Shown one piece after another: positions 48,358 to 58,089 of a stretch of 60,000 bases of DNA (the first letter of the stretch is position 1; each line of letters opens with the position of its first letter). Both the position numbers and the translations under genes were made by a program. Source of the stretch: Tubulanus polymorphus. Lineage: Eukaryota > Nemertea > Palaeonemertea > Tubulaniformes > Tubulanidae. Where the stretch lies: NCBI RefSeq assembly GCF_964204645.1, contig NC_134034.1, positions 5,205,414 through 5,265,413 of the forward strand. The letters run 5' to 3'. The notes under the pieces were generated by a model. That model saw only the letters and a program-made list of their open reading frames with translations, was not told the DNA's origin and searched no databases.

Positions 48358-48381
48358 AGCAGCAACAGCAGCAGCAGCAGC
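48358..48381 (-). repeat. CAG/GCT microsatellite coding for poly-alanine
   Basis: agcagcaacagcagcagcag on the plus strand reads GCT codons in the HECT gene exon, giving NAAAAAVAAV. The donor GTATGT follows soon after. Confidence 0.7.
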
Positions 48382-48578
48382 ATTTGAAATCTTCGGTAGA
48401 TCATCGATCAAACTAGCGATTTAAGAATAATATTTAAAAATTTAATTCCTTTCATCTGTAGAGTGGAATCCTCATCATAACAAACAATAAATCAATTCAT
48501 CAGATACGGATAACATACATGTATATAGAATTGCGACCCAAGTAAGACAAATTAATTTTATACTGGTTTTAACCAACA

Positions 48579-48690
48579 GGACCCGGTTCCACAGTAGTGA
48601 GTTAGAGTTAACTCTGAGTTAAAATTAGTTAATTTTCAATGTTTTAACTCAGAGTCAAATCTTAACTCACAACTGTGGAACTGGGTTCTG
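48579..48690. repeat. Palindromic MITE, about 112 bp
   Basis: Left ggacccggttccacagtagt + gagttagagttaactc and right gagtcaaatcttaactcaca + actgtggaactgggttct are inverted. The whole can fold on itself. A half-diverged relative is at 31660-31740. Confidence 0.8.
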
Positions 48691-50352
48691 ATTTTCTGGT
48701 CCTGTGAAGTTCGTTGTAATAAGAAAAAATATATACCCGTCACAGCTTTCAGTGTGTTCCCTCAACAAAGAGAGTGGAAATTCCGGATCGCATTTCAAGC
48801 CCTTTTCTTTCACTGATTCCGCCTACAACCAGAAACAAATTTTATTGATACTTAAGATCATTTATAAGAACAGCAGAAAATAGTTCATTGACTCACCTTT
48901 GGAGTAGTTTGCGACAATATCTCTCTTTGTATGGGGCGAATATAGATTTTTCCTCGAGCCACAAGGCTCTTCAAGGCATACGGTGTGATGGAGCTGCTTT
49001 CAATGTCAAGCAGCTCCAACATTTTATTTGCCCTGGCAGCAAGAAACTCGAAACCACCACCGGTGGACAACTGTGGAAACACTTCGAACAATTTACCTCG
49101 AAGTTCTATGAATGTTGAATCTTTTTCTATTTCCAATGTTTTCTCGCCCAATCCTGACTGTATCAGGCTAATTCTACTTTCCCTGTCATGCGGAATAACC
49201 ATCTGGAAGCAATGAAATAAAACCATTATTGAAACAGATCGTATTAGTGATAATTCGAAGATAACTTCTGCAAAAGCAAGTTATTAACTTGAGTTATACA
49301 ATGTACAGTTACTTTGGTATTTTTTAATCAAAACAGCTTTACAATAGGCCTATTAACTTTTCAATGTCTGAACTGCTGGTATATGAATGAAAATCTATAA
49401 CTTACACAGTCAGGATTGCCTAGACAAAAGAAAGTTAATTTCATCATAGCCGACTTGTTTTTCGGATCCTTTTTTTTATGTAAATAAAGTTTTCCTCTCC
49501 TTGCCTATGTCATAGGACGGAATAGGTACAGCTAAAAATTTAAAGCATAGGTTTAGTACTGGTACTCGTTATTACAACTTATGATTGTAAATTCCCATTT
49601 ACTCACTTGGACGATTAACACTAGTTGATGATATAAAGTGCCGACATTTCACTTTCAGGAGTGCTCGATCGCCCATTCTTGTTACTCCCATGGAGGTGAG
49701 GTCAGTGTCGAGCATTGCTACGACAGCTGCTGGAGTTACCTGAATAAGATAATGAAAATATTCTGCAAAACACATTATCTCGCTTGTGCTGTGAGCCCAA
49801 TTATGTTACCGCTTCGAGAGAGTAGGTATAGACTCTGCGCCTGGAAAAATGTTGTTACCGGTTATTGAGAAATACCAGAGCCAGAAGAGCACTTAGTTTA
49901 CATCCTTATTACACGTCACAAGACATTACTTCAGGCTTGTAAAGCTGCCTAGCCTGTCATTAGTCATTATAATAATAAAATGATCTTAACATATCACAAT
50001 TCATTTCCATCAACAGGAGACGATCGTCCGGGAGTGGGTGCACGTGCCGGGCGACGATATGGTCTGGATCTTCTCCATATCGACGATCCATCCATCCAGA
50101 TCCATCAACGTATCGTCCGCCGGCGGCGGCACTCGACACTGGTGGTAAGTGGTAGGCCTATGTATATATCTGGATGGATGGGCTTATTGTCCTTATATTG
50201 AATAGTTATCCTTACATTTTCCCTCCGGAATGTTTCTATTACTTCATCAAGTTTCAACTCGGAAAGAATTGCATCCATGATTTGTATACCGGCGTGATTA
50301 GATTAGATTAGATTCGAAGGAAAGCGCGAAAGTTTCGGATTGTGGCGTACTA

Positions 50353-50647
50353 TGTTGCGTCGAAAAGAGCGATATGATTCAATTAAATTCTAACTTTATT
50401 GAATATATAATACCGTGGCGCCACCATACGGTGAACTATGGAACCTTCACGTAAATAAGCTACGTCGTTACAAACTACCCACGTCGCAGCGAAATAGATG
50501 CGATGAAAAGTAGACACGTCGCAAATATACTACGGTGCAGCAATTATCCTACGTCGGAGAAAATATACACCGACGCAAATATACTACGGCGCAGCAATTA
50601 TCCTACGTCGTAACAATGGTCATGTTTATTGCATGAATCGCGTTCCA
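50353..50647 (-). repeat. Right 295 bp terminal inverted repeat of the HECT transposon
   Basis: It is the inverted partner of 40861-41155; I saw no mismatch on reading both along the full length. It is followed by the target duplication TACTCT (50648-50653). Confidence 0.95.
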
Positions 50648-50653
50648 TACTCT

Positions 50654-51024
50654 ACAGAACGGATACTTTTCTTCAATGATTCTTGAATCTGAATTAATAC
50701 TGCAAGGACCAGACAAAATCCAACCAACATGGCTTTTCTGTGCCACTAGTGCACCATCATCGTCCTTCATCGAACAGTCCATCATGATTCTTAACGTGTC
50801 TTCGATTCCCAACAGTATATCAACGCTCGCCTCCCCTCGTGGGAATTTGTCAGCGAACAGTAAGTTTTTAAACTTAGGAATGGTAGAAATGTCCACATCA
50901 ACTGAACCTAGGTCAGCACATGGCTTGTCTAAGACGTAAGCAACAACTTCGAAAACTTCACCACCCAATCAGGAATAATACTGGACACATGAAGTTTTAC
51001 CTTCTGAGTTTTAATCTTCATACT
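50654..51024 (-). pseudogene. Pao protease/linker segment upstream of RT
   Basis: This follows the gag-PR ORF after an in-frame TGA (51022-51024) and a frameshift near 50969. It includes the DUF1758/peptidase A16-like C-terminal part (PRGEASVDILLGIEDTLRIM, KSHVGWILSGPC). The frame ends at the transposon target duplication and resumes at 40856. Confidence 0.75.
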
Positions 51025-52779
51025 TCAACCACCAGCTAAAGTAAATTCTGCATCAACTTTCGGACCTTGCAAATTCAACTGTTTAGCTGCAACAGTTCGA
51101 ATAAAGGACACACCGCTACCTGTGTCAAACAAACATCTACCAGTAATTTCACTAGACTTTGATATCAAATTAACAAGACCACTTTGCATTACAATCTTCC
51201 TGGGTCCTTGTACGACCTTGACAAGACCACTAGCGCCCTTTACTTTGGTTACTTCATCATCGTTATCATCAGCTAGATTAGACTCATTAGACCTTGAATC
51301 TGTAGACTGCTTTTTCTCATGTTCATTTCTTGATGTTTCTCTGTGTAGTATATCGCAATGCCTCTTTTTACATTTTCTGCATCTCATCTTGCTGTGACAT
51401 TGACGAGCATTGTGACTTCTTTTTAGACAGTTGGAACATGCATTACTTCTTTTTACGCAGTCTGCCCGTTCAGGAACTGACATTTTCTTCATATCATCAC
51501 ATATCAGTGGCGAGTGAGGTTTACTACAAAATATACATGTCTTAGTGTTATCATCAGATTCTTCAGTACTGGAAATTTGAAGAGAATGCCCTGTGGCTGT
51601 AGTACTAGATCTCCGAGGTTGAAATCTCTTTTCTACATGTAATTTACCACCACCACCCTTTTCTCCGTCTGATCTTCGAGCTACAGTGAGCGCATCTTGT
51701 ATCTTGTTTAACATGTGGTCAAACCTCATCGGAAGATTTGAAGTGGTATATTCATCAGTAGATTGTTCACCGTCATTATTTTCATCTCTTTTCTCATTCC
51801 TGAGTGAATCAGATTCCCATTTTCGAACCAACGACTTTGGCAGTTTTGGTCGAACTAATGATGTTAACACCCAGCTACTCTTAATAAGATGTACATCAGA
51901 CTCTGTCTTCTTCATCAAATAATTCCAGCAAGATAATAACTTGGTATAGAGAGGATCCAAGTCCTTTACACTTAATGTCATTGCTGGCTCAATCGCTGAA
52001 ATATCAACAATGGCTTTCTGTAGCCTTGTGTGAACATCCCCATACTTGTTGTCTAGAGCCTTCATGATGTTGTCATAGGTTGGATTACGTAACGCCAAAA
52101 CTAGTTTCTTAGCATCTCCGTCCACCAGTGTCTTGACTAGATGTGCCTTCTCAACATCAGAGTAACCTGGTTTCTCTACTTCTGCTTCCACCAATTCTAC
52201 CCACGACTCAAATTGATCGAGTTCACCCTTGAATATAGGAATTTGTATTTCCCGCTTCCTTTGAGTCAATGTATCAAGGATTTGTTGAAGTTGGTCGCCT
52301 GTAATACCAGTATTCATCTCCTTGAAGGCATCAGCAAGCCCTTTAGTAAAATCTGCGGCTGATACTATACTTCGTCGTTCAGGACTGACCTGTCTCGAAG
52401 CTTTACTTTTTTCTTTCTTATAGACCTTGGCTTCAAGATTTGATAATTTTGCCAACATGTCGAAATAATTTTCCTTGTACAGGTTTTCAGTCTTTTCTTC
52501 CTTTTCAACATCTTCTTTAGACATTTTCTTTAACCGTTCTTCATTTTCTTGATTGTAATCAGTCTTGTCTTGAACGACCTCTAGTGCCTCATAGACTGTC
52601 TGTAAGTTGGCTCTTGCTGCTATAGCCTTTGCGATAGCTACTTGGGCCTCATCATGTTTTCCACCATCATACAAAGTTTCTGCTTTGATGCGCAGGTCAT
52701 CAACAAACTTATGCGTCTGCGTAAACTTTCGACGAGCAATAGGTCTACTGTCAAGAAACTTTTGTAGATTATCAGCCAT
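51025..52779 (-). CDS. Pao gag with the start of the aspartic protease
   Basis: A 584-codon open frame starts at ATG 52779. The N-terminal half is helical and charged, with a DUF1759-like region (ELDQFESWVELVEAEVEKPG, residues about 185-275). The zinc-knuckle-like Cys/His part (CIFCSKPHS, CSNCLKRSHNARQC, CRKCKKRHC) is at residues about 415-475. The C-terminus holds the protease active site, CLFDTGSGVSFI, at about 557. The ORF ends at a TGA inside the protease, most likely a point mutation rather than the natural end. The protein would bind RNA and form the particle. Confidence 0.85.
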   Translation of the reverse strand: MADNLQKFLDSRPIARRKFTQTHKFVDDLRIKAETLYDGGKHDEAQVAIAKAIAARANLQTVYEALEVVQDKTDYNQENEERLKKMSKEDVEKEEKTENLYKENYFDMLAKLSNLEAKVYKKEKSKASRQVSPERRSIVSAADFTKGLADAFKEMNTGITGDQLQQILDTLTQRKREIQIPIFKGELDQFESWVELVEAEVEKPGYSDVEKAHLVKTLVDGDAKKLVLALRNPTYDNIMKALDNKYGDVHTRLQKAIVDISAIEPAMTLSVKDLDPLYTKLLSCWNYLMKKTESDVHLIKSSWVLTSLVRPKLPKSLVRKWESDSLRNEKRDENNDGEQSTDEYTTSNLPMRFDHMLNKIQDALTVARRSDGEKGGGGKLHVEKRFQPRRSSTTATGHSLQISSTEESDDNTKTCIFCSKPHSPLICDDMKKMSVPERADCVKRSNACSNCLKRSHNARQCHSKMRCRKCKKRHCDILHRETSRNEHEKKQSTDSRSNESNLADDNDDEVTKVKGASGLVKVVQGPRKIVMQSGLVNLISKSSEITGRCLFDTGSGVSFIRTVAAKQLNLQGPKVDAEFTLAGG

Positions 52780-53842
52780 TTTAATTCTTAAATATAGCGG
52801 CTAATATGAAGCAATACTTTGAACTTTGTGTTCTTAACCTTTAAATATTATACTTTAACTTAAATCTAATAATAGACTAAATTTAAAACTTCTTTGACTT
52901 TAATCTGTAGAATAACTTAAAAACTTATAGCTATAGTAACTTAAATTATCTTAAACTTTGTGTAACAAGTTTATTATAATAAACCTGATGATTTATACGT
53001 ATACGCTGACGAGCGCTTCTGTACCCAGTACTTAAAACATAAACCGCACCCTGTGTGCAAGAACTTTAGTACCAAATACTGGCAAACTGAAGTACAAAAA
53101 CACTTTTCAGGTATTTACATAAAACGTATAAACTTGTCTTGGCACCTTGTGTGCAAAACTTATAACCTTATATAAACTTATATTAATTATGCTGCTTTTA
53201 CTTAGCATAAACTTTGAAACCTTAAATCAACAAGCACACCTGTATCCCTAAAATTATAACTTTACGAGCACCTTATGTGCAGCGAACTAGAGTGCAATTC
53301 TGAGCACTGGGATACAAATAGACTTATGACTTTATAGCACCTTATGTGCAATTCTTTACCCTAACGTACTGCGACAAAAACACCTCTGTACCTCCTTAAA
53401 AGCTGCACCGTTCTTGTGTGCAGGAAAACTTTAAATATCAATATCACTAACTTGAGATATAAAAGCACTCCTGGTGTATCTTACATAGCTTAACACATTT
53501 AGGGTTTTATACATACATAAACTTGGCATGGAGAGCTCATTTAATTGAAAACTTCATGGCTAGCGCACCTGTACAGATTCTAACGACAAAAATATGAATT
53601 AAAACAACTTGACACAAAGTGCAGAATATTTATGCCCACTTTACTATCAGTACAGATACACCTTCCAGAGCAGAGGACTGTATAATGACATAATAGCTTG
53701 ACCAGGCTTTTTGGTCTTGAGTGAACACCTTAAATTTAAGTGCTCATATTTTGTTAGTTAAAAACATTAAAAAAACCACAAAAACCCAGCAAAGTAATTC
53801 TGAACATCCTTATCAACATTTATCCGGCTCGATTGGACCAAA
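52780..53842 (-). promoter_or_regulatory. Pao 5' leader with repeated GCAC..GTGC hairpin motifs and primer binding site
   Basis: The untranslated leader of about 1 kb contains four to five copies of gcacc(t)t(g/a)tgtgc (about 53046, 53142, 53268, 53338, 53406), each able to form a small GCAC/GTGC hairpin. The primer binding site TGGTCCAATCGAGCCGGA lies right after the 5' LTR (53840-53823). No ORF is supported. Confidence 0.6.
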
Positions 53843-54028
53843 TGTTACCTTTGGTCATAAAGATTACTTTGGATATTTCTTGATTATCTCTTGGGAGGCC
53901 TCCATTCTCCTTCCTGAAGCATGTTCTGCTTACTTCCTCTTTTTTTGGGTGGCAGCACCGTCTGGTACTATCTTAAAATTACTTTGCTTCTTAACTTCAA
54001 AACTAACTAACTTAGAGCTACGGGAACA
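53843..54028 (-). repeat. Pao 5' LTR
   Basis: 186 bp bounded by TGTTCCCG...GGTAACA on the minus strand, matching 34644-34825. The primer binding site follows two bases inside. Confidence 0.85.
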
Positions 54029-54723
54029 TGTGTTAATTTATCAACATTGTCACTCTACAGATCAATGGAGAACCTAGGCAATAAATCTATCAACACTGAA
54101 TGCTGAACCCACAGTTACTGGTGTATCTGGTGTATATTATTTATACCGCACGGTTTTGCTGGTCGTATTAAGACCAAACTGAGATGTGACTTATCGAAAA
54201 AAGGAGCACGAATTAGCCGTAATAGTCAGCTGAATAGTCATCTATTTATCCTTCACTCTGTGCGAATAGTTCATATTAACCCGCGGGTGGCGCCATTTAT
54301 GATGTTTTTTTTTATATCTTAAGTTTATTTGCCGTAAAAGCTGAGCGGCCGGTTGTAGCTCCATAACAAACTAAATCACACCCACTGGAGTCAGGTGGGG
54401 GACTGATCAGTTTTAGAAAATAGAATATTTGAATTCTAAATTACAGGATAATTAAACATAATATTATACATATATAGTAAACTCCAAGCTCCGCTTCAAT
54501 AGATGTTAAGACATCTTGCGGCTGAGGCTTATACAAAATATTAAAATTTTCCGTAAAAATTTGCTTTAAGCACTGTTCTCATTCTTAGTTGGTTGATGTA
54601 TCAAAGTTATAAATACATCATGTACATAAGATATAGAAAAAAAAGTTAATTATTCGCACTTTATGAAATTTTTATGTAATTTTTGGATCCAACCTTGGAC
54701 CTTTTGATCTTTTTTTGGTAGAT
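54029..54723. other. Spacer between Pao and LINE tail
   Basis: AT-rich, no gene supported. Confidence 0.4.
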
Positions 54724-55886
54724 ATTTTTTTTTTTTACAAAGGTATGAGTACAAGATTTTATTTATACATAGTATATTACAGCCAAAAAGCAATAAAATA
54801 GAAAAAGGGAAAAGAAATACATACAAAATTTACAACTTACAAAAAAAATTTACAGCTTAACAATAAAAAGATATGGGATTATTTTTTTATTACATAAAAT
54901 CTAGACTTGCACCCAAAATTTACAGTTTACAGATTTCCTTTTATCCGGTATAAATTATTTTAAAGTCTGTCTATGCTGTTTAGAGATTCGTCGTTTATTT
55001 TGTATTCATCCCCCCTGATTTTGATCAATGTTTCATTTTTTTCCAACTTTCAATATTTCTAAAATGGGTTAGCTCTTGATATAATCTATTTTTCATAAAG
55101 TTTCTCAAGTAATTTTTTAGATCAATCGCATTTTCGCCTGTACATAAATTTCGGTGGTTTTTATATAAGGTCCACTTCAGGACATTTAAAATGTAATTGT
55201 ATAAATCTCGATTTATTTGATCTCTCACAATGTCCTTTGGAATACCGAGATAGATTAATCTTTTTCTCAAAGTAATCGATTGTTCTGCTACCCCATCTAT
55301 GATGGTTTGATATCTCCTGAAGAGATCAACCGCAGCCGGACATTCAATTACTACATGCGCATTCGTAGAGGCTCGGCCACATACTTTACACCTAGGATCG
55401 TTTGATAGGTTCCACGTGACAAGTTTTTGTGCTGTGGCTAAGCTTTTGTCTAGGATTGAGTTATATACATCTTTCCATGTTTGGGCCCATTTAGCACATC
55501 GTTTATTTTAGCTTGGCCAACCGCGGTCATATTACCGAAACTATTTGCTAACTATTATGATTAAGTCATAAATCTGTCGTATCTGTGCATTGACAACAGG
55601 TTTTCGGTGATTTCCAATAAGGAAGGTACATACAGATTTATTTGTGTCTTCCAACGATCCATCGCTCATAGTGGCATGCCAATCTTGTGGTATTGCCCGA
55701 AATATGCGATCATGTTTAGTGGCATTTTTTAGAATGGGACTAAAAGCATCAATTTCTAGAAAGTTTCCAAAATTATCAAATAGATCTTTCACGGTTATAA
55801 TTCCGAGTCCTATGTAATCAGGGTAGTTTAAACTTCTTCCGTTTATAGTTATTGATGGATTGTTGAAAATGGGTTGGTTCTTTATA
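54724..55886 (-). pseudogene. 3' end of a Tx1/L1-like LINE, 5' truncated
   Basis: On the minus strand the C-terminal part of a non-LTR reverse transcriptase runs from 55886 (GLGIITVKDLFDNFG, FRAIPQDWH), via the zinc-binding motif CKVCGRASTNAHVVIEC (about 55395-55345), to the stop at 55025. The 3' UTR holds AATAAA (about 54760) and ends in a 13 A tail at 54724-54736. A frame break lies near 55510-55540. The 5' end is cut by a miniature element related to 30970-32085. Confidence 0.8.
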
Positions 55887-55904
55887 TTATGTATCGAGAG
55901 GCCT

Positions 55905-56110
55905 GGTTCGGCTGGTCCGTGTTTTTGGAAAAATTATTCCGCGATATGACAACACCGCAAAACCTGCTTCTCCATGCGCGCCAGTGCCTTGGCCGACAAA
56001 GGGTATCCCCGTGAAAAAAAACCCGTAACTACTTTTTATAATAAAAATGCAGAAATTCCGTGTTTTTGGCAAATTCCAAGATTTCATGATTCTGCGATAT
56101 GACAACACCG
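55905..56110. repeat. Two end-pieces of the Mutator-like miniature family
   Basis: The terminus ccgcgatatgacaacaccg appears at 55939-55957, and a longer end (gggtatccccgtg...gcgatatgacaacaccg) at 56004-56110, in the same orientation. Both match the right TIR of 30970-32085 with more differences. It is an older, rearranged copy. Confidence 0.75.
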
Positions 56111-56625
56111 TTATTTCAGGGCCAGTTTCCAGGGTGAGATCTTTGTCCGAAAGGTCTTTGCCCCCCCTCAGGATATGATCAATCGAAGAATCTGATTGAC
56201 ATCCCGTGTTCCACTTTTATTACCGTCAATCTATAGTAAACTCTGTGAATGAGGTTTACCATCTAAAGTCTTGGTTCACCTTGACTTATTGCTTCACCAT
56301 ATTTACGAATTTAAAAGTTTCTATCGGTACAGGGATGTATGCATATGACTGGTGGGTTTCTTTAGCTTCAAATCAAGCAAACAGTTCATTGGCAAGTAAT
56401 AGATTTTGATACTTATTTAACAATTTATCGATATTACAAGATTTTATTTTTAGACTTTCGTTAAGATATTTTATTTTGTCTAAATGTCTTTTTTAGCTTT
56501 TGATTAACAGTTCATTTTCTTTCATTAAGGTTGCATGAGTACGCTTGGGCTCTACAAATAATCCGGAACTAGATTTCAATTGACACCGCTTGTTCCACCA
56601 GATGCGTGTAATGAAAGTTACGGTA
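56111..56625. other. Spacer
   Basis: No gene supported; CGGTA at 56621-56625 is the left target duplication of the next element. Confidence 0.4.
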
Positions 56626-57986
56626 GGTTTCATGCAGCATTTTTCTCGGACTGCAGAGTAAACCAGCGACAACCAAGAAGACAAAACTAAACGTTGATAA
56701 TGTTCATATTTCTTCGTTTCTATTCACAACCATAAATCTATTACATCTCAACATTTCTTTTAATTGCCAGAATCAAAACCTCATATACAATTTTAGTGAT
56801 GACATGTTATGACAAGGAGTAACCACGGACACTAATTGTCCAAACAACTCAACCCAAACAACTCAACATACATAATACTTAACCAGACATGTCAATTCTT
56901 AAAATCACATCATTAATCGAGATCAAACAAACTATGTAATTTACAGCATGAAATCACTCCCTTCCACGCAAAAACTTTCTCCGAAAGTTAAAAGATTAAA
57001 TGATAATAATAAGTGAATTTGGCAGCACTACGTCTCAGTTTAAAATCAATTTACTATTACAAAAGATAAAATCCCAAACGTATAGTGTCATACTCAGGAT
57101 GCACAGGTAGCTGTCCCATTATTATATCACCTGGCACTATAAACTCTTTTCCACCACGATTAATATATATAACTACAACATCATCCTGTTGAACTCCTGA
57201 TATATCTTCCTCAAATGCCTCTCGCAATAATTCAACCTTAGCATCTGAATTGATATCTACATCTACCGGAAACTCTAGCTTGTCGTGCTTTCTGTGTCTC
57301 ACGCCGGTCACGCCGGGCTTGACTAATAGAGCTTTGCACCAGCTTGGTATTTAAATTCTGTGTTATCTCCTGATCAGTTTCAAATTTTCCAGCAAACCAT
57401 CCTTGATGTTCCCCAAAAAATATAGCACGTTCTGGCATAATGTCCGCATTTCCCGCAGTTGTACAAATTTTTCAGTTTCGCATGACAATAATTTCTTTTA
57501 TGACCCCAAATTTTGTTAACTACAAATTCACAACCGAAACATTTCTTCTTTCGAAAATTTTGACGTCTCCTTGGTCTAGTTGGCCAAACCATCTCAGCGA
57601 GACGTTGATCGTAGGGACGGTTAAGAAACCGGCCCTGCCCGGGTTCTCCACCAATTTTATGCAGCATTTTTCTCGGACTGCAGAGTTAAACAGCGACAAC
57701 CAAGAAGTCAAAACTAAACGTTGATAATGTTCATATTTCTTCGTTTCTATTCTCTACCATAAATCTATTACATCTCAACATTTCTTTTAATTGTCAGAAT
57801 CAAAACCTTATATACAATTTTAGTGATGACATGTTATGACAAGGAGTAACCACGGACACTAATTGTCCAAACAACTCAAACAACCCAAACAACTCAACAT
57901 ACATAATTACTTAACCAGACATGTCAATTCTCAAAATAACAACATCAATCGAGATTAAACAAACTATGTAATTTACAGCATGAAAT
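56626..57986 (-). mobile_element. Miniature LTR retrotransposon with coding interior
   Basis: Direct repeats of about 320 bp (56633-56953 and 57660-57986) surround only about 700 bp. The target duplication is CGGTA (56621-56625, 57987-57991). The minus-strand primer binding site TGGTGGAGAACCCG (57653-57640) is identical to that of the element at 22-24 kb. A purine-rich tract (GGAAGGGAGTGA) precedes the 3' LTR. No RT or integrase is present, so the element depends on another element for movement. Confidence 0.85.
57057..57590 (-). CDS. Zinc-knuckle (gag-like) and overlapping ORFs of the miniature LTR element
   Basis: Frame 1 (to 57380) encodes a basic segment followed by CFGCEFVVNKIWGH and YNCGKCGHYARTC, two CCHC-like knuckles typical of gag. 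Frame 2 (57438-57238) and frame 3 (57311-57057, ending VHPEYDTIRLGFYLL) overlap end to end. They may be one ancestral gag carboxy region split by frameshifts, or separate products. Frame 1 also runs upstream through the primer binding site, so its real start is probably the Met near 57590. Confidence 0.5.
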
Positions 57987-58089
57987 CGGTAACAATGTCA
58001 GACATAATGGTAATACCTTATATGGAAATACAGATAGATAAATATAAACGGCCAATCATCCTCTATGTCAACTGATAGTAGAGGTTATC

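Larger units (their letters stand above)
45108..50278 (-). pseudogene. SAM-UIM-HECT E3 ubiquitin ligase gene of the transposon (G2E3-like)
   Basis: Minus-strand exons: 50278-50216 and 49739-49607 (SAM-like: DAILSELKLDEVIETF; TSMGVTRMGDRALL), about 49203-48896 (SGLGEKTLEIEKD...IYIRPIQREI), 48833-48733 (a finger-like C..H..C segment, FPLSLLREHTESC), 48415-48320 (poly-Ala), 48165-48115, 47849-47725 (ubiquitin-interacting motif DADLNQAIANSLAE), 47233-47100. The HECT N-lobe is at 46934-46434 (TFLGEAGIDNGGPRREF), 46133-45942 and 45776-45571. The C-lobe at 45379-45108 has the catalytic Cys in HANTCAMVIRLP and ends FVKEMTFCIYNSPGFGCI. The order resembles G2/M-specific E3 ligase-like proteins expanded in fish and corals. 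One frameshift lies in a T8 run near 46583; the exon at 47100 also runs into a stop. Minor exon borders are approximate. Confidence 0.8.
40857..50647. mobile_element. Large DNA transposon encoding SAM-DDE transposase and SAM-UIM-HECT ligase
   Basis: Terminal inverted repeats of 295 bp (40861-41155 and 50353-50647), identical as far as I can compare by eye, start TGGAACGCGATTCATGC. Four extra bases (TCTA) lie between the left TIR and the target duplication. The duplication TACTCT is at 40851-40856 and 50648-50653. Two convergent spliced genes fill the element. The integrase-like transposase and 6 bp duplication recall the IS3EU superfamily, but I could not verify that name. Several miniature elements have inserted inside. 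Confidence 0.85.
34644..54028 (-). mobile_element. BEL/Pao LTR retrotransposon with two nested insertions
   Basis: Minus-strand order: 5' LTR (54028-53843), primer binding site, 1 kb leader, gag-protease (52779-50650), a 9.8 kb DNA transposon (50647-40857), RT/RNase H/integrase (40856-37391), polypurine tract (near 37210), then the 3' LTR. The 3' LTR is split by a 2.36 kb TIR element. LTRs are about 182-186 bp, differ at few positions, and start TGTTCCCG. Pol contains several stops and frameshifts, so the copy is dead even without the insertions. No clear target duplication was found, and the last five LTR bases are missing at 34644. Confidence 0.85.

Noticed and set aside
50030-50135. Hairpin-rich GATC/CGAT words in HECT intron 1 as a regulatory element
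   Set aside because: Only short inverted words; no consistent stem or terminal repeats.
57591-57667. Upstream extension of the knuckle ORF
   Set aside because: This stretch coincides with the LTR edge and primer binding site, so it is probably not translated.
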